From Amarolinea aalborgensis (lineage in GTDB: Bacteria > Chloroflexota > Anaerolineae > SSC4 > Amarolineaceae): DNA of 19,785 nt. The first letter of the stretch is position 1. Each line of letters starts with the position of its first letter. The notes beneath the pieces are model-generated. The model did not search any database and was not told the DNA's origin. It saw only the letters and a program-made list of their open reading frames with translations. A program made the translations under genes and the position numbers. The DNA lies in NCBI RefSeq assembly GCF_900491745.1, contig NZ_UETR01000051.1:1-19785 (forward strand), written 5' to 3'. Positions 13,762 through 19,785 of this stretch are shown piece after piece.

Positions 13762-14847
13762 CTACTCCTCCAGGCGCGCCGCGCGGGCATCCTGGCTGGC
13801 TGCATGCTGCGCTTCCTGCGCCAGCAGCGCCCGTTTGCGCGCCAGGCCCCAGCGATACCCGCCCAGGTCGCCGTCGGAGCGGATGACGCGGTGGCAGGGG
13901 ATGACCAGCGCGGCCGGGTTGGCAGCGCAGGCCCGTGCGACGGCGCGCACAGCCGTTGGCTGACCAATCGCCGCGGCCACGTCGCTGTAGGAACGGGTGC
14001 TGCCATAGGGAATCGCGCGCAGCGCTTCCCAGACGCGGCGCTGGAACGCCGTCGCGCGTACATCCAGCGGCAGGTCCAGGTGCGCCTGCTGACCGTCCAC
14101 ATAGGCGAGTAAATCGGCAAGCCAGCCGTTCAGCTCCGTCCCTGCACGCTGCAGATCGGCCGCAGGGAACTCTGCGGCCAGCGTCCGCGCCAGTTCTTCC
14201 TCCGAATCGCCCAGCCGCACCGCGCAGATGCCTCGCTCCGTGGCTGCCAGCAGCAGCTGGCCTAATCCACACGGCGCCACGGTGTACCCAACCCGAGCCG
14301 CGTCGCCGCCGCGGCGGTACTGACCCGGCGTCATGCCGAGCTGATCGGTCGCATCGGTGTACGCCGTACTGCTGGACTGGAAGCCGGCGTTGTAGACGGC
14401 TTCGGTCACACTCAAGCCTTCTTTCAACTCCCCTTTGAAGCGCGCCAGGCGCTGTTCGGCCGCGTACTGCCGCGGGCTAACCCCCACGATGCGCTTGAAG
14501 GTGCGCTGCAGATGCGCAGGGCTTAGACTGAAGCGATCAGCCAATTCCTGCAGGCTGGGCATACGTTCGTGCGGCTCGGCCAGATAGGCGCACACGTCCT
14601 GAATCAGGGAGAGGTTTGGCTCAGCCGGGATCGGGCGATCCGGCTGGCAGCGCCGGCATGGGCGATAACCGGCGGCCTCAGCCGCGGCCGGCGCGGCAAA
14701 GAAGATCACGCCATCGCGCCGCGGCCGCCGCGATGGGCACGAGGGCCGGCAATAAACGCCGGTCGAGTGTACTGCGTAAATGAATTGACCGTCGAACTGC
14801 GCATCACGCGCCAGCACAGCCTGCCAATAGCGATCTTGATCCATCAT
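13762..14847 (-). CDS. ada: Bifunctional Ada-type methyl-adduct repair protein and regulator
   Basis: The protein has 361 residues, the full Ada architecture. The N-terminal zinc domain has Cys33, Cys37, Cys64 and Cys67 (VYCRPSCPS and YRPCRRC), where methyl-phosphotriester repair occurs on the first cysteine. An AraC-type helix-turn-helix pair follows (about 85-180: LQELADRFSLSPAHLQRTFK and GMTPGQYRRGG). Last is an O6-alkylguanine methyltransferase domain with the acceptor motif IPCHRV (Cys318). Self-methylation on the zinc domain turns Ada into an activator of its own gene, and an Ada-box-like element lies upstream. The ATG at 14847 has AGGAG about 6 bases upstream; an alternative ATG directly follows. 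It is transcribed convergently with the methyltransferase gene and is probably monocistronic. Confidence 0.95.
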   Translation of the reverse strand: MMDQDRYWQAVLARDAQFDGQFIYAVHSTGVYCRPSCPSRRPRRDGVIFFAAPAAAEAAGYRPCRRCQPDRPIPAEPNLSLIQDVCAYLAEPHERMPSLQELADRFSLSPAHLQRTFKRIVGVSPRQYAAEQRLARFKGELKEGLSVTEAVYNAGFQSSSTAYTDATDQLGMTPGQYRRGGDAARVGYTVAPCGLGQLLLAATERGICAVRLGDSEEELARTLAAEFPAADLQRAGTELNGWLADLLAYVDGQQAHLDLPLDVRATAFQRRVWEALRAIPYGSTRSYSDVAAAIGQPTAVRAVARACAANPAALVIPCHRVIRSDGDLGGYRWGLARKRALLAQEAQHAASQDARAARLEE

Positions 14848-14888
14848 TGATTCTCCTGCTCAGATTCCAACACGACTCACTGCGACGC

Positions 14889-14894
14889 AGTATA
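14889..14894 (-). promoter_or_regulatory. -10 box of the ada gene
   Basis: TATACT on the minus strand (5 of 6 matches to TATAAT), 42 bases before the ATG. No good -35 box stands at 16-18 bases upstream, as expected for a promoter that needs an activator such as Ada. Confidence 0.4.
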
Positions 14895-14921
14895 GCGGAT
14901 TCGCGCCGCCCGTGCTATCGG

Positions 14922-14931
14922 AATCTTGCGC
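14922..14931 (-). promoter_or_regulatory. Candidate Ada-binding site
   Basis: GCGCAAGATT on the minus strand, about 40-50 bases upstream of the predicted start, matches by memory the core of the E. coli ada promoter box (GCGCAAGATT after AATTAAA). The AAT part is replaced here by TTTGAT. Position and sequence suggest autoactivation by methylated Ada. Confidence 0.4.
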
Positions 14932-14982
14932 ATCAAAGTGGAAAATGATCTGCTTCGCGCAGCCGCTTTCATGCAGCAGGTG

Positions 14983-15975
14983 TCACAGCAGTGACTCGAT
15001 CTGCGCCAGCTCCGCTGCGCTGAACGTGAGGTTGTCGAGCGCGGCCACAGCCTCTTCGATCTGGCGAACCTTGCTGGCGCCGATCACGGTGGAGGTCATC
15101 TGCGGGTGGCGCAAAACCCAGGCGATCGCCATCTGGGCCATGCTTTGCCCACGCGCCTGGGCCAGGTCGTTCAGCCGGCGCACCGTCGCCACGCGCGCCT
15201 CGCTGACGGTGTCGCCCCAATGGAACTCGCCGCGGAGTTTGTCTGCACGCGAACCTTCGGGAATGTCCCGCAGATACTTATCCGTCAGAATGCCTTGATC
15301 GAGCGGCGAGAACGCGATGCAGCCGACGCCTTCGTCCGCCAACACGTCCAGCAGCCCCTCCTCGATCCAGCGGTCGAACATGTTGTAGCGCGGCTGGTGA
15401 ATCAGGCAGGGCGTGCCCAGGCTGCGCAGGATGCTGGTTGCCTGGCGGGTCTGCTCGGGGCTGTAGGTGGAGATGCCAGCATAGAGCGCGCGACCGCTGC
15501 GTACGATGAAATCGAGCGCGCCCAGGGTTTCCTCCAGGGGCGTGTTCGGATCCGGCCGGTGGCTGTAGAAGATGTCCACGTAATCCAGACCCATGCGCTT
15601 GAGGCTCTGGTCCAGGCTGGCCACCAGGTACTTGCGCGAACCCCACTCGCCGTAAGGCCCCGGCCACATGAGATAGCCGGCCTTGCTGGAGATGACCAGC
15701 TCATCGCGATAGGCAGCCAGGTCTTGCGCCAGAATGCGGCCAAAGGTCTCCTCGGCCGAACCGGGGGGCGGGCCGTAGTTGTTGGCTAGATCGAAGTGGG
15801 TGATGCCCAGGTCGAAGGCGCGGTGGATCATCGCGCGCGCGTTTTCCAGCGAGTCAACGCCGCCGAAATTGTACCAAAGGCCCAGCGAAATCGCGGGCAG
15901 CAGCAGACCGCTGCGGCCGCAGCGGCGATACGTCATCGAGTCATAGCGGGTGCTAGCAGGTAGGTAGGTTATCAT
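14983..15975 (-). CDS. Aldo/keto reductase, YghZ (L-glyceraldehyde 3-phosphate reductase) type
   Basis: The protein has 330 residues and is an NADPH-dependent cytoplasmic reductase with the AKR barrel. It follows E. coli YghZ closely by eye: the N-terminal YRRCGRSGLLLPAISLGLW, FDLANNYGPPPGSAEETFGR, AGYLMWPGPYG and YSHRPD all align. The catalytic tetrad is Asp62, Tyr67, Lys98 and His139. The C-terminal GASKVRQIEEAVAAL binds the cofactor phosphate. YghZ reduces L-glyceraldehyde 3-phosphate and methylglyoxal, so a detoxifying role is likely, though the substrate here is untested. The ATG at 15975 is 23 bases after the phosphotransferase stop, so both are probably cotranscribed. The match to the family is strong, but the gene symbol is withheld because orthology has not been computed. 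Confidence 0.92.
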   Translation of the reverse strand: MITYLPASTRYDSMTYRRCGRSGLLLPAISLGLWYNFGGVDSLENARAMIHRAFDLGITHFDLANNYGPPPGSAEETFGRILAQDLAAYRDELVISSKAGYLMWPGPYGEWGSRKYLVASLDQSLKRMGLDYVDIFYSHRPDPNTPLEETLGALDFIVRSGRALYAGISTYSPEQTRQATSILRSLGTPCLIHQPRYNMFDRWIEEGLLDVLADEGVGCIAFSPLDQGILTDKYLRDIPEGSRADKLRGEFHWGDTVSEARVATVRRLNDLAQARGQSMAQMAIAWVLRHPQMTSTVIGASKVRQIEEAVAALDNLTFSAAELAQIESLL

Positions 15976-15998
15976 TTGTTTTCGTGCCTTTCAGATGA

Positions 15999-16904
15999 TT
16001 AGATATGCTGCATGACAGACTCAAGGTAGGCGTCGACGCGCGACGCCAGCAGCTCTGGGCTGAGAAGATCGAGCCCGAAATCCTGCCAGGGTGGGTAGAA
16101 AAGAGGCTCCGGCAGGCACATATCCAGCAGGGAGTCGAGATCCCAATACGGATCGTAGGCAAAACCAGGGTCTGCTGTGCGGTATGCCGCCAGAAACTGG
16201 TCCGCAGCCGCGGGGCCGTACATCGCGGCCAGGTTAATTCGACAGTGCGCCACATCCACGCCCGCCGGGCCTTGACAGGCGTTGATCCAGTCAACCACGC
16301 CGCTGACCTCGCCGCCCTGCCACAACACATTCGTCGGGTGATAGTCGCGATGGATGAAGACCGGGGGCGCCGCTGGTTCAGGGCCGCAGACCTGTTCGAT
16401 GGCTCGTTCCCAGGCGCCGGGAATCGTCGTCCACGGGGGCGGGGCCAGCAGCGGCCGGTTGACCCAACTGCGGAAGCGCCAGGCAAAACCGCGGCCGGGA
16501 TGCTGGTGAATCGAGGCCAGCGCGCGGGCCAGGCCGGCCAGCCAGGCCTGAAAATTCACCGGGGTCAAGTCAATGCGGCCTTCGATGAAGGACATCAAGA
16601 CCGCGGGCGCGCCGAAGCCCACGTCGTCTGCGGCATAGGCCACGAGCCGAGGTGCGGCCAGGCCTGCCTTCTGCGCTTCGTTCAGCGCCGCGGCCTCGTG
16701 CGCGGCCAGGTCAGGCTCGTTGGCCAGCCATGCCGGGTTATCGAGGACACGCAGGACGAACCGCTGAACCTTGTCGCCGCGCCTGCACTGCACCAAAAAT
16801 AGAGACGAGGAGGTTGCGCCTGGCAGCCGCGCCAGGTCAAGTGCCGAAGGGATGGCGTCCACGGCGCGGGCCAGCCAGGTATAAGCCTCAGGGGCGAACG
16901 TCAT
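15999..16904 (-). CDS. Aminoglycoside phosphotransferase-fold (APH) kinase
   Basis: The protein has 301 residues and the protein-kinase-like APH/choline-kinase fold. The catalytic loop is FIHRDYHPTNVLW (183-195) with Asp187 as base, and the metal-binding loop is GVVDWINACQGPAGVDVAHC (202-221) with Asp205. The ATP-lysine position seems to be Arg52 (FVLRVLD), as in some family members. The substrate could be an aminoglycoside, a sugar, homoserine or another small alcohol; the sequence does not decide. Its ribosome-binding site is weak. It lies 57 bases downstream of the restriction-endonuclease stop and just before the aldo/keto reductase gene. No convincing promoter was found in the 57-base gap, so it may be read through from upstream or have a weak promoter. 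Confidence 0.85.
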   Translation of the reverse strand: MTFAPEAYTWLARAVDAIPSALDLARLPGATSSSLFLVQCRRGDKVQRFVLRVLDNPAWLANEPDLAAHEAAALNEAQKAGLAAPRLVAYAADDVGFGAPAVLMSFIEGRIDLTPVNFQAWLAGLARALASIHQHPGRGFAWRFRSWVNRPLLAPPPWTTIPGAWERAIEQVCGPEPAAPPVFIHRDYHPTNVLWQGGEVSGVVDWINACQGPAGVDVAHCRINLAAMYGPAAADQFLAAYRTADPGFAYDPYWDLDSLLDMCLPEPLFYPPWQDFGLDLLSPELLASRVDAYLESVMQHI

Positions 16905-16961
16905 GCGCTATCTTCGTATTGGGTCAGCCTGCTGTGGCTCAATCGCATGCTCGTTTTCATC

Positions 16962-17708
16962 TCATGGTGATTCGAACTGATCATAATTGCCGCTGTTGAA
17001 TTCCACCAACTTGATCCAGTCAATCGCGCCGCTTTCGTTGCAGAAGCGTTCGATGAACTGGTGGGTGAAGCGATTGGTGATTCGGGCCAGTTCTTGCTCG
17101 AAAGCCCCTCGAAATGTTTTGACTCGAGTCGCGATCGGCCAAACGATGGTGGCGTACAGGTTCTCGTTGCCACTGATCAGATACCAAAAATCTGAGCCAA
17201 CAACCTTGAGATAGCCGCGCTGGTCACTGGTCTCCGCTTTGCCATAGCAGATACCGAGAACAGATTGAATCGCGGCCTTGGAATGGATCGCCTGGTTGGT
17301 TGCCGCGTGGCGCAAGGCTTGTTCATGAACGCGGTGCCACAAGTCGTTGCCCACGGTGTAGCATGTCCTGATACTGACCACGTATGAGACGCCGTTGTCG
17401 GAAAACTCCAGGTCACTATCCGGAACGACCGATCGCCGTCCATCACACGTTCTGCTGGCCACAAAAACGGCCAGATCTACTAGCAATTCGGCGAACATCT
17501 CCTGTTCGTGTGCCGCTTGTGCGGCGTCAAGCCCTGCGGTTATGACGTGTCCCGCCTGACTAGACGGTCCGGCCACTAAAAAGTAGGGGTTTGGTGCCAG
17601 CAACGTGTCAAAATTCAGGCTCTTGAGCATCTCAATCCGGCGCTGGTTCCAGCCGGCGAAGCGTTGTTCAACGAAGGCTTGGACGTCGTTGATGTCTAGT
17701 GGTTTCAC
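16962..17708 (-). CDS. PmeII-like type II restriction endonuclease, catalytic lysine replaced
   Basis: The protein has 248 residues and resembles the PmeII-like 'cytosolic protein' restriction family as recalled. Marks are an early NPYFLVAG, FAELLVDLAVFVASRTCDGRRS, DLEF, then a GICYGK and FWYLISGNENLYATI block. In the family DLEF is followed by a (S/A)IK strand whose lysine completes the PD-(D/E)xK nuclease site; here it reads SIRT, with Arg114 (codon AGG at 17369-17367). The start is a GTG at 17708, chosen because AGAGGAG lies 6-7 bases upstream. It is the last gene of the restriction-modification operon, 29 bases after the TdeIII-type gene. It could be an inactive or divergent nuclease; the family call is from memory and needs a search. 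Confidence 0.72.
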   Translation of the reverse strand: MKPLDINDVQAFVEQRFAGWNQRRIEMLKSLNFDTLLAPNPYFLVAGPSSQAGHVITAGLDAAQAAHEQEMFAELLVDLAVFVASRTCDGRRSVVPDSDLEFSDNGVSYVVSIRTCYTVGNDLWHRVHEQALRHAATNQAIHSKAAIQSVLGICYGKAETSDQRGYLKVVGSDFWYLISGNENLYATIVWPIATRVKTFRGAFEQELARITNRFTHQFIERFCNESGAIDWIKLVEFNSGNYDQFESP

Positions 17709-17737
17709 AAGGGCTCCTCTGCCGCCGCTTCTTCTGC

Positions 17738-18532
17738 TTAGTTCGCCTGGCTATCAGGCTTGCCGGATTCCCGTGCTTCCCGTTCCTGTCGCAGAGCGCT
17801 GCCCACTTCTTCGATGACAGCAAGCAACTGATCGAATGTCCCTGCGCCACCAATTGCATCCCAGAATTCCTCGCCCATCAGAATTTCATCCTGCATGTCC
17901 ATGATTTTCTTGGTCATGCCGTGTTTGTAGTTTGCCCGCGTCGAATAGGGGTTGTATGGGAAAGCGAGGTAGGCCTGTGGGTTGTCCTGAGAGCGCAATG
18001 CTAAGAATGTTAGCATCTTCTGTTTTGTTTGGGCGCCGATATCCAGGTTTGGCTTTGATGTCTTGATCTCAACGAAGAGTGGGCCTGTGCCGAAATCGCC
18101 GATGAAAAGATCCGCAATGACTCGCACTTGTACCATCTCCTGGTCGCTATCATCATCGACACGCAGGACTTCGGCCAGTTCGGCCGCGTGATTGGGGCGG
18201 CGCTGACCTGACCGCAGTTCGCGCACGATTCTCGAAATCGCGTCCGTCGCAGACTTTCTGAGAAGGCCCTCAATCTCGTGCTCCACAGCCACTTGCTGGT
18301 AATGCTCGCTCGCAATGCATTTGGCCAGCCGAGGGAATAGTAACATTCCCATCTTCGTCACGGCGGAACGCTCTCGCTTGGCTGCGATCAAGCCTGCATC
18401 GTCCAGGAATAGTTTATGAAATGGGTAGGCCCGTTTGAGTTCTTCGATTTCTTTTACGTCATACTGCTTGAATGACTGCTGTGCAAAAATCCTAAGCAGG
18501 TCATAAACCGCCTGGTGCGTGTTCGGATTCAT
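17738..18532 (-). CDS. TdeIII-family type II restriction endonuclease
   Basis: The protein has 264 residues and closely follows the TdeIII endonuclease family, whose members cut at GGNCC. Recognisable blocks are VRVIADLFIGDFGTGPLFVEIKTSKPNLD around residues 136-164, PQAYLAFPYNPYSTRANYKHG, and IMDMQDEILMGEEFWDAIGGAGTFDQLL. The PD-(D/E)xK active site is Asp141, Glu155 and Lys157. The ATG at 18532 is preferred over an upstream GTG at 18589, because it starts 16 bases after the methyltransferase stop and has a G-rich GTGGGGG before it. The gene directly follows its methyltransferase in the operon, as is usual for type II systems. Recognition of GGNCC is inferred from the family. Confidence 0.88.
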   Translation of the reverse strand: MNPNTHQAVYDLLRIFAQQSFKQYDVKEIEELKRAYPFHKLFLDDAGLIAAKRERSAVTKMGMLLFPRLAKCIASEHYQQVAVEHEIEGLLRKSATDAISRIVRELRSGQRRPNHAAELAEVLRVDDDSDQEMVQVRVIADLFIGDFGTGPLFVEIKTSKPNLDIGAQTKQKMLTFLALRSQDNPQAYLAFPYNPYSTRANYKHGMTKKIMDMQDEILMGEEFWDAIGGAGTFDQLLAVIEEVGSALRQEREARESGKPDSQAN

Positions 18533-18548
18533 GGATGCCCCCACAGAC

Positions 18549-19778
18549 TCACGGTTTGCGCCACACAAACACCGATTCGTAGAATTCACTCGCTCGTCGC
18601 CCGGTACGGCGGTTCACATGGCGCTTGAGCACGGCCTCGACTTCAACCTCACACAGCCTGGCGATTTCGTCATAAAGCCCGAATTTGTCGCCGGCCACCA
18701 CGATCAAGATACCGCCTGCCGGCATAGCTCCACAGGCGCGGCGGAAAACCTCCGCAATGGACTCCTGGTAGGTGCGTTGCGCCTTCTGACTGGAGCCTCG
18801 CTTGGCCGCACCAATTTCTGATTCACTCTTATCCTGAAGACGGAGCAGTTCATAGGCGTAGCGATGCTGTTCGTGATAATCAATCAAGCCGACATACGGT
18901 GGGCTGGTAATGACACCATCTATAGGAGGAATATCGGCCAACCGGCTATCTTCATGCTTGATGATCACCGTTGCGTTGGTGCGTTGGCCCGCGAATTCCT
19001 CTAATCGCGCCATGGTGTCCAGGCTGTAATGCTTCAAAAATTGATAGGCTGTAGTTGTGGGCATACAGGTGCGGCTGTGTTTGTAGCACCAGTACGGTTC
19101 GGTTTGTGGCGCCTTCGGAAAATCCAGATCAAAGTGAGTAGTCAACCGCGCTGACCTTGCCGATCGTGAAAGGATGATTTTTAGAATCTCCTGATTCCGA
19201 TAATTCTGAATCTGGTCACGATACGCCAGTAATTCTTGCAGCGCCTGCGGCGCAAACCACCGTTGCAGATAGTCGCTGTTTGCCGCTGGTCCGTGGCCAT
19301 TGCCGTTCCCGTTTGTGCTCCATAAAGAAAGCTGAAGGCCACCAGCTTGGGTGGCATGGCGTGCTGCATCCAGAATATCCAAAATTTCTTGGCGTACGGT
19401 TTTTAGATCATAGTGTTTGGTTTTTGCCGTCGCTAGGAGCGCATTGAAGGCAGAAACATCGTAACCGATGGCATTGACACCCAACTCATTGGCTTGTACC
19501 AACGTGGTGCCTGAGCCTGAAAATGGATCAAGCACCGTCTGTCCTGGGCTAAAATACTTCCTAAGAAACACTTCGACCAGTTGAGGGATAAATTTGCCAA
19601 GATAGGGATGCAGGCGATGAACATGACGGGTACGCAATTTTTCAGGTAGATCACGCTCCCGCCAATTCAGATTCAACTCGCTCAACGGCGTATCCGGTGT
19701 CACACTGCTCGGTATCGTCGGTTCATCGGTGGTGGCATAAAACACGACTCGTTGTTCTTCGTTAGTCAGCGGCAGCAT
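18549..19778 (-). CDS. DNA amino-methyltransferase of the restriction-modification system
   Basis: The protein has 409 residues and is a SAM-dependent DNA N4-cytosine or N6-adenine methyltransferase. Motif X-like HPYLGKFIPQLVEVFL (57-72) is followed by motif I DPFSGSGTT (84-92). About 200 residues later comes motif IV SPPY (292-295), the catalytic loop. This order (X, I, long insert, IV) suits an alpha-type arrangement, with the insert as target-recognition domain. SPPY favours N4-cytosine methylation. It should protect the TdeIII-type target, which contains cytosine. The start at 19778 has GGAATT just upstream and lies 7 bases from the window edge, so earlier operon genes (for example a controller or another methyltransferase) may be cut off. 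Confidence 0.9.
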   Translation of the reverse strand: MLPLTNEEQRVVFYATTDEPTIPSSVTPDTPLSELNLNWRERDLPEKLRTRHVHRLHPYLGKFIPQLVEVFLRKYFSPGQTVLDPFSGSGTTLVQANELGVNAIGYDVSAFNALLATAKTKHYDLKTVRQEILDILDAARHATQAGGLQLSLWSTNGNGNGHGPAANSDYLQRWFAPQALQELLAYRDQIQNYRNQEILKIILSRSARSARLTTHFDLDFPKAPQTEPYWCYKHSRTCMPTTTAYQFLKHYSLDTMARLEEFAGQRTNATVIIKHEDSRLADIPPIDGVITSPPYVGLIDYHEQHRYAYELLRLQDKSESEIGAAKRGSSQKAQRTYQESIAEVFRRACGAMPAGGILIVVAGDKFGLYDEIARLCEVEVEAVLKRHVNRRTGRRASEFYESVFVWRKP

Positions 19779-19785
19779 AATTCCA

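Noticed and set aside
14950..14962. Small CTGC/GCAG hairpin after the aldo/keto reductase gene
   Set aside because: The stem has only 4 pairs and no adequate T tract on the minus strand, so it is too weak to call a terminator.
16905..16961. Promoter for the APH and aldo/keto reductase genes
   Set aside because: TTGAGC is present, but no acceptable -10 box stands at 16-18 bases; not supported.
1..19785. CRISPR array, tRNA, rRNA or known riboswitch
   Set aside because: No regularly spaced repeats, no cloverleaf-like or rRNA segments and no recognised riboswitch motif were found by reading the gaps between genes.

Overview
This window looks like chromosomal DNA from an uncultured or little-studied member of the Chloroflexota (Anaerolineae/Caldilineae-like). 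The reasons are inference from gene content. There is a cytosolic roadblock-like/SH3b protein with a Pro/Thr-rich linker beside a Ras-like GTPase, an M29 aminopeptidase, a PocR-domain regulator, high G+C content and Shine-Dalgarno-led genes. No rRNA, tRNA or universal marker gene is present to confirm it.

Layout. (1) 1-2792, plus strand: the end of a glycoside hydrolase family 4 gene, a small four-helix SMR-like membrane protein and a zinc-dependent MDR dehydrogenase, probably a sugar or polyol catabolic operon. (2) 2784-7122, minus strand: a compact five-gene signalling operon. In transcription order it encodes an OmpR-type response regulator, a small coiled-coil protein, a membrane-anchored coiled-coil/roadblock-like/SH3b protein, a Ras-like GTPase, and a soluble PAS histidine kinase. 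Its last gene overlaps the stop of the dehydrogenase gene tail to tail. (3) 7359-8462, minus: a single M29 aminopeptidase gene with its own promoter. (4) 8579-12532, minus: a sulfur operon. It encodes an HTH_17-PocR regulator, a sulfide:quinone oxidoreductase-like flavoprotein, a DUF1641 protein, a DsrC/TusE-like protein and a DsrE-like protein, and ends at a good intrinsic terminator. A promoter and a 12-bp inverted repeat lie in front of the regulator.

(5) 12533-13002: a structured intergenic region with three GTAG-footed hairpins of REP type in alternating orientation. A MITE-like segment with 14-bp inverted ends lies in the same region. (6) 13003-14847: an isoprenylcysteine methyltransferase-like membrane enzyme (plus) facing a full-length Ada-type DNA repair protein (minus), whose upstream region carries an Ada-box-like element. 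(7) 14983-16904, minus: a phosphotransferase of the APH fold followed by a YghZ-type aldo/keto reductase. (8) 16962-19778, minus: a restriction-modification cluster with one amino-methyltransferase, a TdeIII-type endonuclease and a second, PmeII-like endonuclease that seems to lack its catalytic lysine.

The two most interesting parts are the signalling operon and the sulfur operon. The first could let an extracytoplasmic SH3b domain communicate with a Ras-like GTPase and a two-component pair. The second combines sulfide oxidation with sulfur-carrier proteins under a PocR sensor. All functions are inferred from motifs read by eye; no database search was run.
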